This document shows, in pieces, positions 5,907-11,771 of a stretch of DNA of 11,771 nt. The notes beneath the pieces are model-generated. The model was not told the DNA's origin and made no database searches. It saw nothing but the letters and a program-made list of their open reading frames with translations. The position numbers and the translations under genes are program-made. Each line of letters begins with the position of its first letter. Position 1 is the first letter of the stretch. Source of the stretch: Actinomycetota bacterium (GTDB taxonomy: Bacteria; Actinomycetota; Thermoleophilia; Miltoncostaeales; Miltoncostaeaceae); NCBI GenBank assembly GCA_005788075.1, contig SXZC01000077.1:1-11771 (forward strand), in the 5' to 3' direction.

Positions 5907-6688
5907 GCGGGCTCCTTGGCGAGGCGCCACACATGGCGCTCTGAGTCGGCGGACAGCGGCTCGTCGCGGAAGCCCCCGTGCACGCACACCACGTGCAGCC
6001 CCGCCGCCTCGGCGAGTGGCGGTACCTCGTCGGGGTCGTAGAGGTGCAGGCGATGCCCCCGCTCCACCGTGGCGCGCGATCCATCGGGGCGGATGCGCTC
6101 GATCATGAGGCGCAGGGCGACGTCCCCCGTCGCGGTGTCCACGTCGTCGAAGGTCGCGGTGTGCAGCAGCAGGTCGCCGTTGTCCGCATCGAGGGAGTGC
6201 CCGGTGTCGAGGATGCAGCCGCGCAGGTCCGCGGTGACCTCCAGATGGGGCATCGCCAGGTCGAAGATCATCTCCCCACCCGGGCGCAGGCCGCGGGAGG
6301 AATGCACGAGGCACGCCAGCCGATCGGCGGGATCGAGCAGCAACTGCAGGCTGTTCATCGGCACGGCCACGAGTCCGGCGTCGTGCACGGGCAGGGGATC
6401 GGTCATGGAGCCCACGACCGGGTGCACGAGCGCACCCACGCCCTCGGCCGCCGCGCGCTCCATGAGCACCTCGAGCATCTCCGGGTCGGTGTCCACCGCC
6501 CACACCTCGTGGCCGTGCGCGGCGATGCGCACCGTCACGCGTCCGGCGGCGGCCCCGAGGTCGCACACCGGTCCGCCGAGGCGGTCGGCGTGGGCCTCCC
6601 AGAAGCCGAGATCGTCGTCGTAGTGGGCGTGCTCGGCGATGAACCCGCGGGCGGGGCTGATGTCGCTGCCGGTCATCTCAGGAGGCAT
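5903..6688 (-). CDS. Class I SAM-dependent methyltransferase, substrate unknown
   Basis: The protein has 261 residues and a Rossmann-like methyltransferase core. Motif I is VCDLGAAAGRV (D43-G49, DxGxxxG type). The acidic ribose-binding residue is D66 in EVWAVDTDPEML. Motif IV is around VAVPMNSLQLLLD, and a post-motif segment reads RGLRPGGEMIFDLAMP. The C-terminal third forms the beta-rich remainder usual in small-molecule methyltransferases of the Methyltransf_25/11 type. ATG at 6688 is preferred because GGGGAG (6696-6701) lies seven bases upstream, giving an 11-base overlap with the MurT gene; ATG 6676, one base after the MurT stop, is possible. It overlaps gatD by four bases. The gene lies between the two subunit genes of lipid II amidation, so a cell-wall link is tempting, but nothing in the sequence fixes the substrate. 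Confidence 0.85.
   Translation of the reverse strand: MPPEMTGSDISPARGFIAEHAHYDDDLGFWEAHADRLGGPVCDLGAAAGRVTVRIAAHGHEVWAVDTDPEMLEVLMERAAAEGVGALVHPVVGSMTDPLPVHDAGLVAVPMNSLQLLLDPADRLACLVHSSRGLRPGGEMIFDLAMPHLEVTADLRGCILDTGHSLDADNGDLLLHTATFDDVDTATGDVALRLMIERIRPDGSRATVERGHRLHLYDPDEVPPLAEAAGLHVVCVHGGFRDEPLSADSERHVWRLAKEPA
5912..5917 (-). promoter_or_regulatory. Ribosome binding site (AAGGAG) of gatD
   Basis: On the minus strand AAGGAG is followed by five bases (CCCGC) and the GTG at 5906. It lies in the last codons of the methyltransferase gene. This fixes the gatD start and indicates coupling through the GTGA overlap. Confidence 0.7.
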
Positions 6689-8060
6689 CCCAGAACTCCC
6701 CGGCTGCGCCCCGTGCCACCAGACCTGCCCGGATCTCGTGCATCGCCGTGTACGTGGGCAGCACCTCCAGGGTGCCGCCGACCGGAACCGCGGCCAGCGC
6801 GGCATCGAGCGCCGCGGCGGGGTCCGGCTGCACGTGCAGCCTGTCCTCGGGCAGGCCCGCGTACCGGAACCTCAGTGCGAGGTCGTGGGCGCGCTCCCCG
6901 GTGGCGGTGAGGCGCCGCACCCGCGGAAGCAGTGGCTCCCAGTCGACATCCCAGATCCACGAGACATCCCGGCCATCGGCGATGCGGTCGTTGAGCGCCA
7001 CGAGCAGGTCATGCTCGCCGTCGCCGAGCATGAGGGTGCGCACGTTCTCGTTCGCGCCGGCCGGGTTCTTGGCGAGGAGCATCACCAACTGCCGGCCATC
7101 CACGGATACGGCCTCCGCCCGGCCGAAGGCGGCCGGGACCGCGGAGATCGCGGTGGCAGCCGTGGCAGCCGGCACGCCCAGCGCCATCGCCGCCGCGAGC
7201 GCGCCGGTGGCGTTCAGCACGTTGTGCAGGCCGGGGATCGCCAGCGCGAGCTGCACGTCACCCTCGGGGGTGCGGATGAGGGGGCGTGACCCGCGCGCGC
7301 CATCCAGCCCCGCATCGACCACCGCCACGTCCGGCGTGGGCCGCTGCAGCCCGCAGGACGGGCAGCGCCAGTCCCCGATGTGGCCGATCCACGCGTGCGC
7401 GTACTCAAGCGCGGTTCCGCACGCGCGACACGTGGTGGAGTCGGAGGCATGCGACAGGGATGACGAGCCGACAGCCGGGTCGTCGATGCCGAACCAGGTC
7501 ACGGGCGCCCCGGCCGGCGGCAGGGCCGCCAGGAGCGGATCATCGCCGCACAGCACCAGGCGGGGGAGGGGATCGAGCGCCCCGAGCATGTCCGACCACC
7601 TCCCTGCGATCGATTCCAGCTCCCCATGGCGATCGAGCTGGTCGCGGAAGAGGTTCATCAGCAGCAGGGCGCTCGGCCGAATGGCGCCTGCCACGGCGGG
7701 GAGCGCGGCCTCATCCACCTCGAACACGCCGCACGCCGCGGATCCCGCATGCGGCGCGGCCTCGGCCAGCGCGGCCGCCACGCCGCTCAGAAGGTTGGCC
7801 CCCGCCGCGTTGGTGACCACCTCATGGCCGTCGGCGCGCATGGCGCCGGACACGAGGCGGGTCGTGGTGGTCTTCCCGTTGGTCGCCGACACCAGGATGC
7901 TCCCGCCACCCAGGCCCGAGGCGAGGGTGCGCACGGCACCCGGGTCGAGGCGCAGCAGCACCTTTCCGGGCATTGCGGTGCCGCCCCCGCGCCCGAGGGC
8001 GCGTGATGCCCGGCCCGCCGCGCGCGCCACTGCCGCGGATGCCCGTGCGCGGGCGCTCAC
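6678..8060 (-). CDS. murT: Lipid II isoglutaminyl synthase, Mur ligase subunit MurT
   Basis: MurT is the ATP-using Mur-ligase-like subunit that, with GatD, amidates the alpha-carboxyl of D-Glu in lipid II at the inner membrane face. The 460-residue product shows the Mur ligase P-loop ATNGKTTTT (59-67), the central domain with GVFEVDEAAL and LMNLFRDQLDRHGE, and a four-cysteine zinc ribbon (C211/C214 and C233/C236) characteristic of MurT and absent from MurC-F. The C-terminal DUF1727 domain contains MLLAKNPAGANENVR and DVSWIWDVDWEP. The SWIWD aspartate (D371) is a candidate for the residue that completes the glutaminase triad across the subunit interface. The GTG at 8060 shares a GTGA overlap with rpiA; the Arg/Ala-rich N-terminus before the core is plausible for this family. 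The order rpiA-murT-methyltransferase-gatD implies one transcript. Confidence 0.92.
   Translation of the reverse strand: MSARARASAAVARAAGRASRALGRGGGTAMPGKVLLRLDPGAVRTLASGLGGGSILVSATNGKTTTTRLVSGAMRADGHEVVTNAAGANLLSGVAAALAEAAPHAGSAACGVFEVDEAALPAVAGAIRPSALLLMNLFRDQLDRHGELESIAGRWSDMLGALDPLPRLVLCGDDPLLAALPPAGAPVTWFGIDDPAVGSSSLSHASDSTTCRACGTALEYAHAWIGHIGDWRCPSCGLQRPTPDVAVVDAGLDGARGSRPLIRTPEGDVQLALAIPGLHNVLNATGALAAAMALGVPAATAATAISAVPAAFGRAEAVSVDGRQLVMLLAKNPAGANENVRTLMLGDGEHDLLVALNDRIADGRDVSWIWDVDWEPLLPRVRRLTATGERAHDLALRFRYAGLPEDRLHVQPDPAAALDAALAAVPVGGTLEVLPTYTAMHEIRAGLVARGAAGEFWDAS
6696..6701 (-). promoter_or_regulatory. Ribosome binding site (GGGGAG) of the methyltransferase gene
   Basis: On the minus strand GGGGAG lies seven bases before the ATG at 6688, inside the last codons of murT. 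No comparable site precedes the later ATG at 6676, so this sequence decides the preferred start. Confidence 0.5.
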
Positions 8061-8716
8061 GCGGCGGTCGTCACCGTTCCGTCGGGGTGCCCGATGATGA
8101 CGTCGGAGAGCACCACGCGGAACAGCCCGTGGTCGAGCACGCCCGCAAGGGCCCGCGCGCGGGCCGCGACCTCCACCCAGTCGGCGCCGGCGGGAACGGC
8201 GAGGTCGATCAGGGCCATGCCGTCGTCGCTGTCGGCCGGGCGTCGCGTGGGTGCCAGGTCGGCCAGCTCGCGCATCACCGTGCCTGCGGCGAATGGCACG
8301 ACGGCGAGGGGGAGGACTCCCCACTCGTCGAGCGACGCGACGATCTTGGGCGCGTCGACGAGCACGAGGAAGCGCCGTGCGCTGTCGGCGAGCACCCTCT
8401 CGCGCACCATGGCACCCCCGGCGCCCTTGATGCAGAGCCCGAGGGGATCGATGGCGTCGGCCCCGTCGAACGCCAGGTCGAGCTCCGCGCCGGGGTCACC
8501 CACCGGAATGCCCTCCTCCTCCGCGACACGCGCGCTGGCGTCTGATGTGGGAACCCCCACCACCGAAATGCCCTCGTCGCGCATGCGCGCCCCGAGCGCC
8601 CGGATGCCCGCCGTGGCGGCGCGCCCGGTGCCGAGACCCACGCGCATGCCATCGGTCACGAGGCGGGCACACGCAGCCCCTGCGGCCGCCCATGCGGCCT
8701 CTCTCTCATTCGCCAT
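8057..8716 (-). CDS. rpiA: Ribose-5-phosphate isomerase A
   Basis: RpiA interconverts ribose 5-phosphate and ribulose 5-phosphate in the pentose phosphate pathway. The 219-residue length is normal. Visible family blocks are VGLGTGRAATAGIRAL (phosphate loop), VVGVPTSDAS, AFDGADAIDP with the two active-site aspartates of DGAD, CIKGAGGAMVRERVLA with the catalytic Lys and Glu, LVDAPKIVASL, LPLAVVPFAA and the C-terminal LDHGLFRVV. Two differences from the E. coli enzyme stand out: the loop GTGSTA reads GTGRAA, and DGADE reads DGADA. These may mark a subfamily rather than loss of function, since the catalytic Asp, Lys and Glu remain. The ATG at 8716 lies six bases after a minus-strand TACCCT, so the mRNA may be leaderless. 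It is the first gene of the murT-gatD operon and overlaps murT by four bases. Confidence 0.92.
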   Translation of the reverse strand: MANEREAAWAAAGAACARLVTDGMRVGLGTGRAATAGIRALGARMRDEGISVVGVPTSDASARVAEEEGIPVGDPGAELDLAFDGADAIDPLGLCIKGAGGAMVRERVLADSARRFLVLVDAPKIVASLDEWGVLPLAVVPFAAGTVMRELADLAPTRRPADSDDGMALIDLAVPAGADWVEVAARARALAGVLDHGLFRVVLSDVIIGHPDGTVTTAA

Positions 8717-8722
8717 GCGCCA

Positions 8723-8728
8723 AGGGTA
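8723..8728 (-). promoter_or_regulatory. Putative -10 element (TACCCT) for leaderless rpiA operon mRNA
   Basis: Reading the minus strand, TACCCT is followed by TGGCGC and the ATG at 8716. It matches TAnnnT at a distance that would place the transcript start at the start codon, as proposed for miaB and dapF. No Shine-Dalgarno sequence is present. It lies in the 28-base gap between divergent genes. Confidence 0.4.
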
Positions 8729-8731
8729 TGC

Positions 8732-8737
8732 GACACT
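8732..8737 (+). promoter_or_regulatory. Possible -10 element (GACACT, with upstream TG) for the hydrolase gene
   Basis: TGCGACACT resembles an extended -10 with G in the first position, keeping the important A2 and T6. It lies seven bases before the ATG at 8745, the same gap as at miaB. TATGCG at 8727 is an alternative. Evidence is weak. Confidence 0.25.
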
Positions 8738-8744
8738 CGGGGGG

Positions 8745-9659
8745 ATGGACCTGCACCCCGGGGAAGTCCTGCAAATCGACACCATGCTCGCGGGCGTGCC
8801 CGGGATGACCGGCGCGCACCTCATTCGCGCCGAGCAGCCCGCCCTCATCGACTGCGGCACCCAGACCAGCGCGGACACCGTGCATGCCGCGCTGCGCGAC
8901 GCCGGGCTTGGCCCGGACGACCTCGCATGGCTCGTGCTCACGCACGTGCACCTCGACCACTGCGGTGCTGCGGGCGACCTCGCGAGGGCATTCCCGAAGG
9001 CGACCGTGGTGGTGCACCCGCGTGGGGCCCGTCATCTGGTCGACCCATCCCGTCTCGTGGCCGGCACCCATGCGCTGTTCGGGCGGCTGTCACCCGCGAT
9101 CGGCGGCCTGGAGCCCATCCCTGAGGATCGCATCATCGAAGCCGCCGATGGCCAGGTGATCCCCCTCGGGGCGGGGCGTTCGCTGCGCGCCGTGTGGGCG
9201 CCGGGTCATGCGCGCCATCACATGGCTCTGCTGGAGGAGTCCGAGGGCATCCTCTTCGCCGGCGATGCCGTGGGGGTGCAGATGGGTGGAGGGGAGATGT
9301 ACCCGACGATCCCGCCGCCGGAGTACGACGTGGATGCCGGCTTGGCGAGCCTCGACCTGCTGGAGGGGCTCGACCCCGGGCGCATGTACGTGAGCCACTT
9401 CGGCCCGGTGGATGACCCCGGTGAAGCGCTGGATCTCGGGCGGCGCGCGCAGAAGGCCATGGGCCAGGCGGCTCGCGAGGCCCATGCGTGGGCCCCGGGC
9501 GACCTCGATGCCCTTCAGCGCGCCGTGGATGAGGCCTGGCCTCCCGACGAGGCCCTGCGCACGCCCGAGGCGCTCACCCGCTGGACGGCCTTCAACTGGC
9601 TGGACAACAACCTGCTGGGGTTGCAGGGCATGGTCGAGCGGGAGGCACGGGACGCGTGA
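8745..9659 (+). CDS. Metallo-beta-lactamase-fold hydrolase
   Basis: This is a 304-residue zinc-dependent hydrolase of the MBL superfamily, probably cytoplasmic because no signal peptide is seen. The metal-binding set is complete: H67, H69, D71 and H72 in LTHVHLDHCGA, H155 in WAPGHARHHM, D174 in LFAGDAVGV and H218 in YVSHFGPV. A helical C-terminal part (about residues 225-304) ends with FNWLDNNLLGLQGMVERE, a feature of one group of uncharacterised bacterial MBL proteins. The substrate cannot be told from sequence; glyoxalase II-like, lactonase-like and thioester hydrolase activities are all possible. ATG 8745 is preferred because the upstream in-frame extension would lie antisense to rpiA. It is divergent from rpiA across 28 bases and overlaps the next gene by GTGA, so the two are probably co-translated. 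Confidence 0.9.
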   Translation: MDLHPGEVLQIDTMLAGVPGMTGAHLIRAEQPALIDCGTQTSADTVHAALRDAGLGPDDLAWLVLTHVHLDHCGAAGDLARAFPKATVVVHPRGARHLVDPSRLVAGTHALFGRLSPAIGGLEPIPEDRIIEAADGQVIPLGAGRSLRAVWAPGHARHHMALLEESEGILFAGDAVGVQMGGGEMYPTIPPPEYDVDAGLASLDLLEGLDPGRMYVSHFGPVDDPGEALDLGRRAQKAMGQAAREAHAWAPGDLDALQRAVDEAWPPDEALRTPEALTRWTAFNWLDNNLLGLQGMVEREARDA

Positions 9660-10318
9660 GGGTGCGCGTGGAGGTCGCCGTCTTCACGGTGCGCGATGGG
9701 GGGCTCGAGGTGCTGCTCGGTCGCGTCGGCGGGGGCACCTGGTCGTTGCCCGCGGCGGGCCCGCCCGAGGCCCGGTCCCTCGACGACGCCGCTGCCGGGG
9801 CGCTCGAGCAGATGTCGGGCGTGCGGGGCATCGCCATGGAGCAGCTCTACACGTTCGACCGGGCCGGTGAGGAGGTCGCGGTCGCATACCTGGCGCTCAT
9901 CGACGCAGGCCGACATCCGATCGGCCCGGGAGCAGAGGTGGTGGAGGTGCGCTGGTTCCCCCACGACGACCTCCCCACGCTGGCCGAGGGGCAGGAGGCC
10001 GTGGTGGCCTATGGGCTGCAGCGCCTGCGCGCGAAGACCGCCTATGCCCCGGTGGCCGTCAACCTCCTGCCCGACCTCTTCACTCTCGGGGAGATGCAGG
10101 CGGTGTACGAGGTGCTGCTCGGCCGGGCGCTCGACGCCAGGAACTTCCGCCGGGATGTCCTCAGGGCCGGCGTGGTGGAGGAGTCCGGGGAGGTGCGTGC
10201 CGAGGGGCGGGGTCGCCCGGCGCGCCTGTATCGCTCCGCCGGCGGGCGCTTCGCCGTCGACGCCCGCGAGCGCCGCGCCGCGCGCGCGATCTCCTCAGGG
10301 GACGATCCGCCCGCGTAG
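9656..10318 (+). CDS. NrtR-like Nudix-domain protein with C-terminal winged helix
   Basis: The 220-residue protein has an N-terminal Nudix fold (about 1-125) and a C-terminal winged-helix segment (about 130-210). The latter carries APVAVNLLPDLFTLGEMQ, YEVLLGRALDARNFRRDVL and GRPARLYR, a layout typical of NrtR proteins. Those bind ADP-ribose or related nucleotides through a non-catalytic Nudix domain and repress NAD-metabolism genes. The Nudix box (about residues 35-57) is degenerate: where REUxEExGU is expected the sequence is GALEQMSGV, so the essential Arg and Glu residues are gone. That argues for a sensor or regulator rather than a hydrolase. GTG 9656 forms a GTGA overlap with the MBL hydrolase stop. 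No NAD biosynthesis gene is nearby, so its target is unknown; a regulator of the adjacent hydrolase is one possibility. Confidence 0.82.
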   Translation: MRVRVEVAVFTVRDGGLEVLLGRVGGGTWSLPAAGPPEARSLDDAAAGALEQMSGVRGIAMEQLYTFDRAGEEVAVAYLALIDAGRHPIGPGAEVVEVRWFPHDDLPTLAEGQEAVVAYGLQRLRAKTAYAPVAVNLLPDLFTLGEMQAVYEVLLGRALDARNFRRDVLRAGVVEESGEVRAEGRGRPARLYRSAGGRFAVDARERRAARAISSGDDPPA

Positions 10319-10324
10319 GCGGGC
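10309..10324 (+). terminator. Possible terminator after the Nudix/winged-helix gene
   Basis: GCCCGC (10309-10314) pairs with GCGGGC (10319-10324) around a GTAG loop that contains the stop codon. ATTTCG follows, a short T-run. A second hairpin, CCTCC/GGAGG at 10333-10346, comes next. The stem is strong but the T-tract is short, so termination may be incomplete. Confidence 0.45.
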
Positions 10325-10366
10325 ATTTCGCCCCTCCGCACGGAGGTCCGGCGCCGTGAGGGGTGG

Positions 10367-10372
10367 TAGCCT
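10367..10372 (+). promoter_or_regulatory. Putative -10 element (TAGCCT) for the small membrane protein
   Basis: TAGCCT followed by CCCGCCG repeats the string found before miaB. Here the start codon is 38 bases further on, with a GGAGGAG ribosome site at 10400-10406 six bases or fewer before ATG 10411, so this transcript would have a leader of about 30 bases. It follows a candidate terminator, which fits a new transcription unit. Confidence 0.45.
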
Positions 10373-10410
10373 CCCGCCGTCGCGTCGGCAAACCGATCCG
10401 GAGGAGCAGC

Positions 10411-10650
10411 ATGGCTGAGCAGAAGGACGACGAGGGCCTCCCGCAGGTCTGGCCGTTCACGCTCGGCGCCCTGCTCATCGTGTTCGGACTGGTCTGGTTC
10501 CAGCTCGGGTTCGCGGTGCACGACATGGGCCGCTCGCTGTGGGGGCACTACAGCGTCTTCTGGGCACTCCTGATCGTCGGCGTCGTCATCATCATCGCCG
10601 GCGGCATCTGGAACACGGTCCAGGGCCGTCGCCGCCGCATGGCGCACTGA
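10411..10650 (+). CDS. Small membrane protein with two transmembrane helices
   Basis: I do not recognise a named family for this 79-residue protein. A charged, soluble N-terminus (residues 1-12, several Asp/Glu/Lys) is followed by two hydrophobic segments: about 14-36 (WPFTLGALLIVFGLVWFQLG) and about 48-67 (SVFWALLIVGVVIIIAGGIW). The loop between them contains His and Asp (AVHDMGRSLWGHY). The end RRRRMAH is strongly basic and should lie in the cytoplasm, so both termini are probably inside. ATG 10411 is chosen for the good GGAGGAG site just upstream; an in-frame GTG at 10363 would begin before the putative promoter. The gene has its own candidate -10 element and may be co-transcribed with the YqgE-family gene 16 bases downstream. 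No function is proposed. Confidence 0.8.
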   Translation: MAEQKDDEGLPQVWPFTLGALLIVFGLVWFQLGFAVHDMGRSLWGHYSVFWALLIVGVVIIIAGGIWNTVQGRRRRMAH

Positions 10651-10666
10651 CGCACCGGCGCGCGCG

Positions 10667-11227
10667 GTGAGCCCACCGCGATTCAGGCGAGGGCGCCTGC
10701 TGGTGGCGGCCCCTCACCTCGACGACGACCCGAACTTCCGCCGGGCGGTGGTGCTCGTGCTCGAGCACGCCGACGAGGGGGCACTCGGGATCGTGCTCAA
10801 CCAGCCGATGGAGGTCGCCGCGGCCGAGGCACTTCCGGAGCCTCTGGCGTCGGTGGTCACGGAGGGGACGCCGGTGTTCCGCGGCGGGCCCGTGCAGCCG
10901 GGCACCGTGATCGTGCTCGCCGAGTTCGCCGACCCCTCCGCCGCCGGGGGGATCATGTTCGGGTCGGTGGGAATCCTCGACCCCGATTCCGTCGAGGAGG
11001 GGCGCGCGCCGGACATGGCGCGCGCGAGGGCGTTCGGCGGCTACGCGGGGTGGGGCGGTGGCCAGCTCGAGTCGGAGATCCGGCAGGACGCCTGGATCGA
11101 TGCGGAGCCGCTCCCCGCGGATGTGTTCACCGATGACCCCTCGGCGCTGTGGAGCACCGTGCTGGGGCGGGTGGGGGGCTCGTACCGCCTGATGGCGTCT
11201 GCCCCCGACGACCCGCTGCTCAACTAG
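10667..11227 (+). CDS. yqgE: YqgE/AlgH family protein (UPF0301)
   Basis: The 186-residue product matches the UPF0301 family along its length. It shows RGRLLVAAPHLDDDPNFRRA near the start, VLEHADEGALGIVLNQPM, FRGGPVQPG, and FGGYAGWGGGQLESEI, then a Trp-containing strand (QDAWIDAEPL) and the end PDDPLLN. The family is widespread and its biochemical role remains uncertain; AlgH was named for effects on alginate genes in Pseudomonas. GTG 10667 places the conserved GxLLxAxP block near the N-terminus as in homologues, though no ribosome site is evident in the 16-base gap after the membrane protein gene. Loss of the usual hydrophilic extension is not seen, and the protein is full length. It converges on the sigma factor gene 27 bases away. 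Confidence 0.92.
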   Translation: MSPPRFRRGRLLVAAPHLDDDPNFRRAVVLVLEHADEGALGIVLNQPMEVAAAEALPEPLASVVTEGTPVFRGGPVQPGTVIVLAEFADPSAAGGIMFGSVGILDPDSVEEGRAPDMARARAFGGYAGWGGGQLESEIRQDAWIDAEPLPADVFTDDPSALWSTVLGRVGGSYRLMASAPDDPLLN

Positions 11228-11234
11228 CAGGCGG

Positions 11235-11250
11235 GGCGCCGGGGGGCGCC
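11235..11250. terminator. GC-only inverted repeat between convergent genes
   Basis: GGCGCC (11235-11240) and GGCGCC (11245-11250) flank GGGG and can form a 6-bp stem on either strand. It sits in the 27-base gap between the yqgE-family and sigma factor stop codons, the expected place for a shared terminator. There is no T-tract on either side. Confidence 0.35.
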
Positions 11251-11254
11251 GTGG

Positions 11255-11771
11255 TCATCCGAGGCGGTTGGCCTCCGCCATGCTCGCGAGCTTCTGCAAC
11301 GACTGGTGCTCCACCTGCCGGATGCGCTCGCGGGTGACGTTGAACATGCGGCCGAGCTCGTCGAGCGTGCGGGGCTTCTCGCCGCCCAGCCCGTAGCGCA
11401 GCTCGAGCACCCGGCGCTCACGGTACGAGAGCTGGTCGAGGACGTCCCTAAGGGCCTCGTCGCGAAGCGCCTGCTCCGCGGCCACCTCGGGCGCGATGCT
11501 CGTCTCGTCGGCCAGGAACCGTCCGAACTCCGACTCCTCGTCCTCGCCCACGGGCTTCTCGAGCGACACGATCGGCTGCGCGCTGCGAAGGATGTCCTCC
11601 ACCTCGGCGGCCGGGAGGCCGGCGACGGCGCCGATCTCCTCGGCGGTGGGCTCGCGCCCCAGCTGGCCGACCAGCGTGCGCTCGGCGCGGCTGATCTGGT
11701 TGAGCTTCTCGACGACGTGCACCGGGATGCGGATGGTGCGGCCCTTGTCGGCGAGCGCGCGGGTGACGGCC
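11255..11771 (-). CDS. RNA polymerase sigma-70 factor, RpoD/SigA-like, C-terminal part
   Basis: This is the C-terminal portion (about 171 residues, read from position 11770) of a sigma-70 factor, which directs RNA polymerase to promoters. The visible part starts at the end of region 2.4/3.0 (VTRALADKGRTIRIPVHVVE) and continues through region 3 (GREPTAEEIG and PIVSLEKPVGEDEESEFG). It ends with region 4, where LSYRERRVLELRYGL precedes the helix-turn-helix DELGRMFNVTRERIRQVE that reads the -35. The tail, HQSLQKLASMAEANRLG, differs from the KALRKLRHPSRS type of most primary sigma factors and recalls Thermoleophilia sequences, from memory only. The sequence fits a primary (group 1) or closely related group 2 factor; without the N-terminus I cannot decide. 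The gene is intact at its 3' end and runs off the right edge of the window. Confidence 0.93.
   Translation of the reverse strand, partial: AVTRALADKGRTIRIPVHVVEKLNQISRAERTLVGQLGREPTAEEIGAVAGLPAAEVEDILRSAQPIVSLEKPVGEDEESEFGRFLADETSIAPEVAAEQALRDEALRDVLDQLSYRERRVLELRYGLGGEKPRTLDELGRMFNVTRERIRQVEHQSLQKLASMAEANRLG

Noticed and set aside
5907..6566. N-terminal extension of the gatD frame (would give 486 residues)
   Set aside because: The extra part lies in the methyltransferase gene in another frame and is Arg/Gly-rich; GTG 5906 has a ribosome site and a GTGA overlap.
7350..7432. Paired CxxC motifs considered as a separate small zinc-finger protein
   Set aside because: They are in frame inside murT and are the known zinc ribbon of that family.
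6748..8097. 449-codon open frame on the plus strand opposite murT
   Set aside because: The product is Ser/Ala/Arg-rich and low in complexity, while the minus strand encodes a full MurT with P-loop, zinc ribbon and DUF1727 motifs.
8061..8324. N-terminal extension of the murT frame into rpiA
   Set aside because: It overlaps conserved rpiA sequence and looks like a shadow frame; GTG 8060 fits the junction pattern of the window.
8094..8744. Upstream extension of the MBL hydrolase frame (would give 521 residues)
   Set aside because: The added part is antisense to rpiA and compositionally unlike a protein domain; ATG 8745 gives the expected N-terminus.
10333..10346. CCTCC/GGAGG hairpin considered as a riboswitch or attenuator
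   Set aside because: The loop is only four bases and the element lies upstream of the proposed transcript start at about 10379, so it would not be in the mRNA.
1..11771. CRISPR arrays, tRNA or rRNA genes, insertion sequences, phage or defence genes
   Set aside because: I read both strands for repeats, transposase or integrase motifs and tRNA-like cloverleaf ends and saw none; gene content is housekeeping throughout.

Overview
This window looks like core chromosome from a very GC-rich actinobacterium. The best guess is an uncultured or little-studied Thermoleophilia-like lineage (Solirubrobacterales/Gaiellales side). The reasons are strongly GC-biased third codon positions, frequent GTG starts, many 4-base gene overlaps, a recA-miaB-miaA-dapF order seen in actinobacteria, a MurT/GatD pair, and a sigma factor tail of the type I associate with Thermoleophilia. 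The taxonomic call is inference from memory, not from a search. I see no insertion sequence, integrase, CRISPR array, tRNA or rRNA, and no intergenic stretch longer than about 100 bases.

Layout. Positions 1-5109 are one rightward run: the recA 3' end, miaB and miaA (tRNA A37 modification), dapF and an LL-diaminopimelate aminotransferase (last steps of a short route to meso-DAP), and dut (dUTPase). Positions 5106-8716 are a leftward operon, read from right to left: rpiA, a MurT-type Mur ligase, a SAM-dependent methyltransferase, and GatD glutaminase. Positions 8745-10318 are a rightward pair: a metallo-beta-lactamase-fold hydrolase and a Nudix/winged-helix protein resembling NrtR regulators. 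Then come a 79-residue two-helix membrane protein, a YqgE/AlgH-family protein, and, converging from the right edge, the C-terminal part of an RpoD/SigA-like sigma factor.

How the genes fit together. There is a cell-wall theme: DapL and DapF make meso-DAP, and MurT-GatD amidates the glutamate of lipid II. The unexpected element is a methyltransferase gene between murT and gatD. Maintenance functions (RecA, dUTPase) and tRNA modification (MiaA, MiaB) sit alongside.

Most notable signals: (1) a recurring motif, TAGC[A/C]T followed by [C/G]CCGCC, just upstream of three genes, which looks like a -10 element and would make miaB and dapF leaderless; (2) a dut reading frame whose conserved N-terminus extends upstream of any ATG/GTG/TTG; (3) the methyltransferase splitting murT and gatD; (4) an NrtR-like protein whose Nudix box has lost its catalytic acids. 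I did not find a convincing wholly new system; most of the window is housekeeping.
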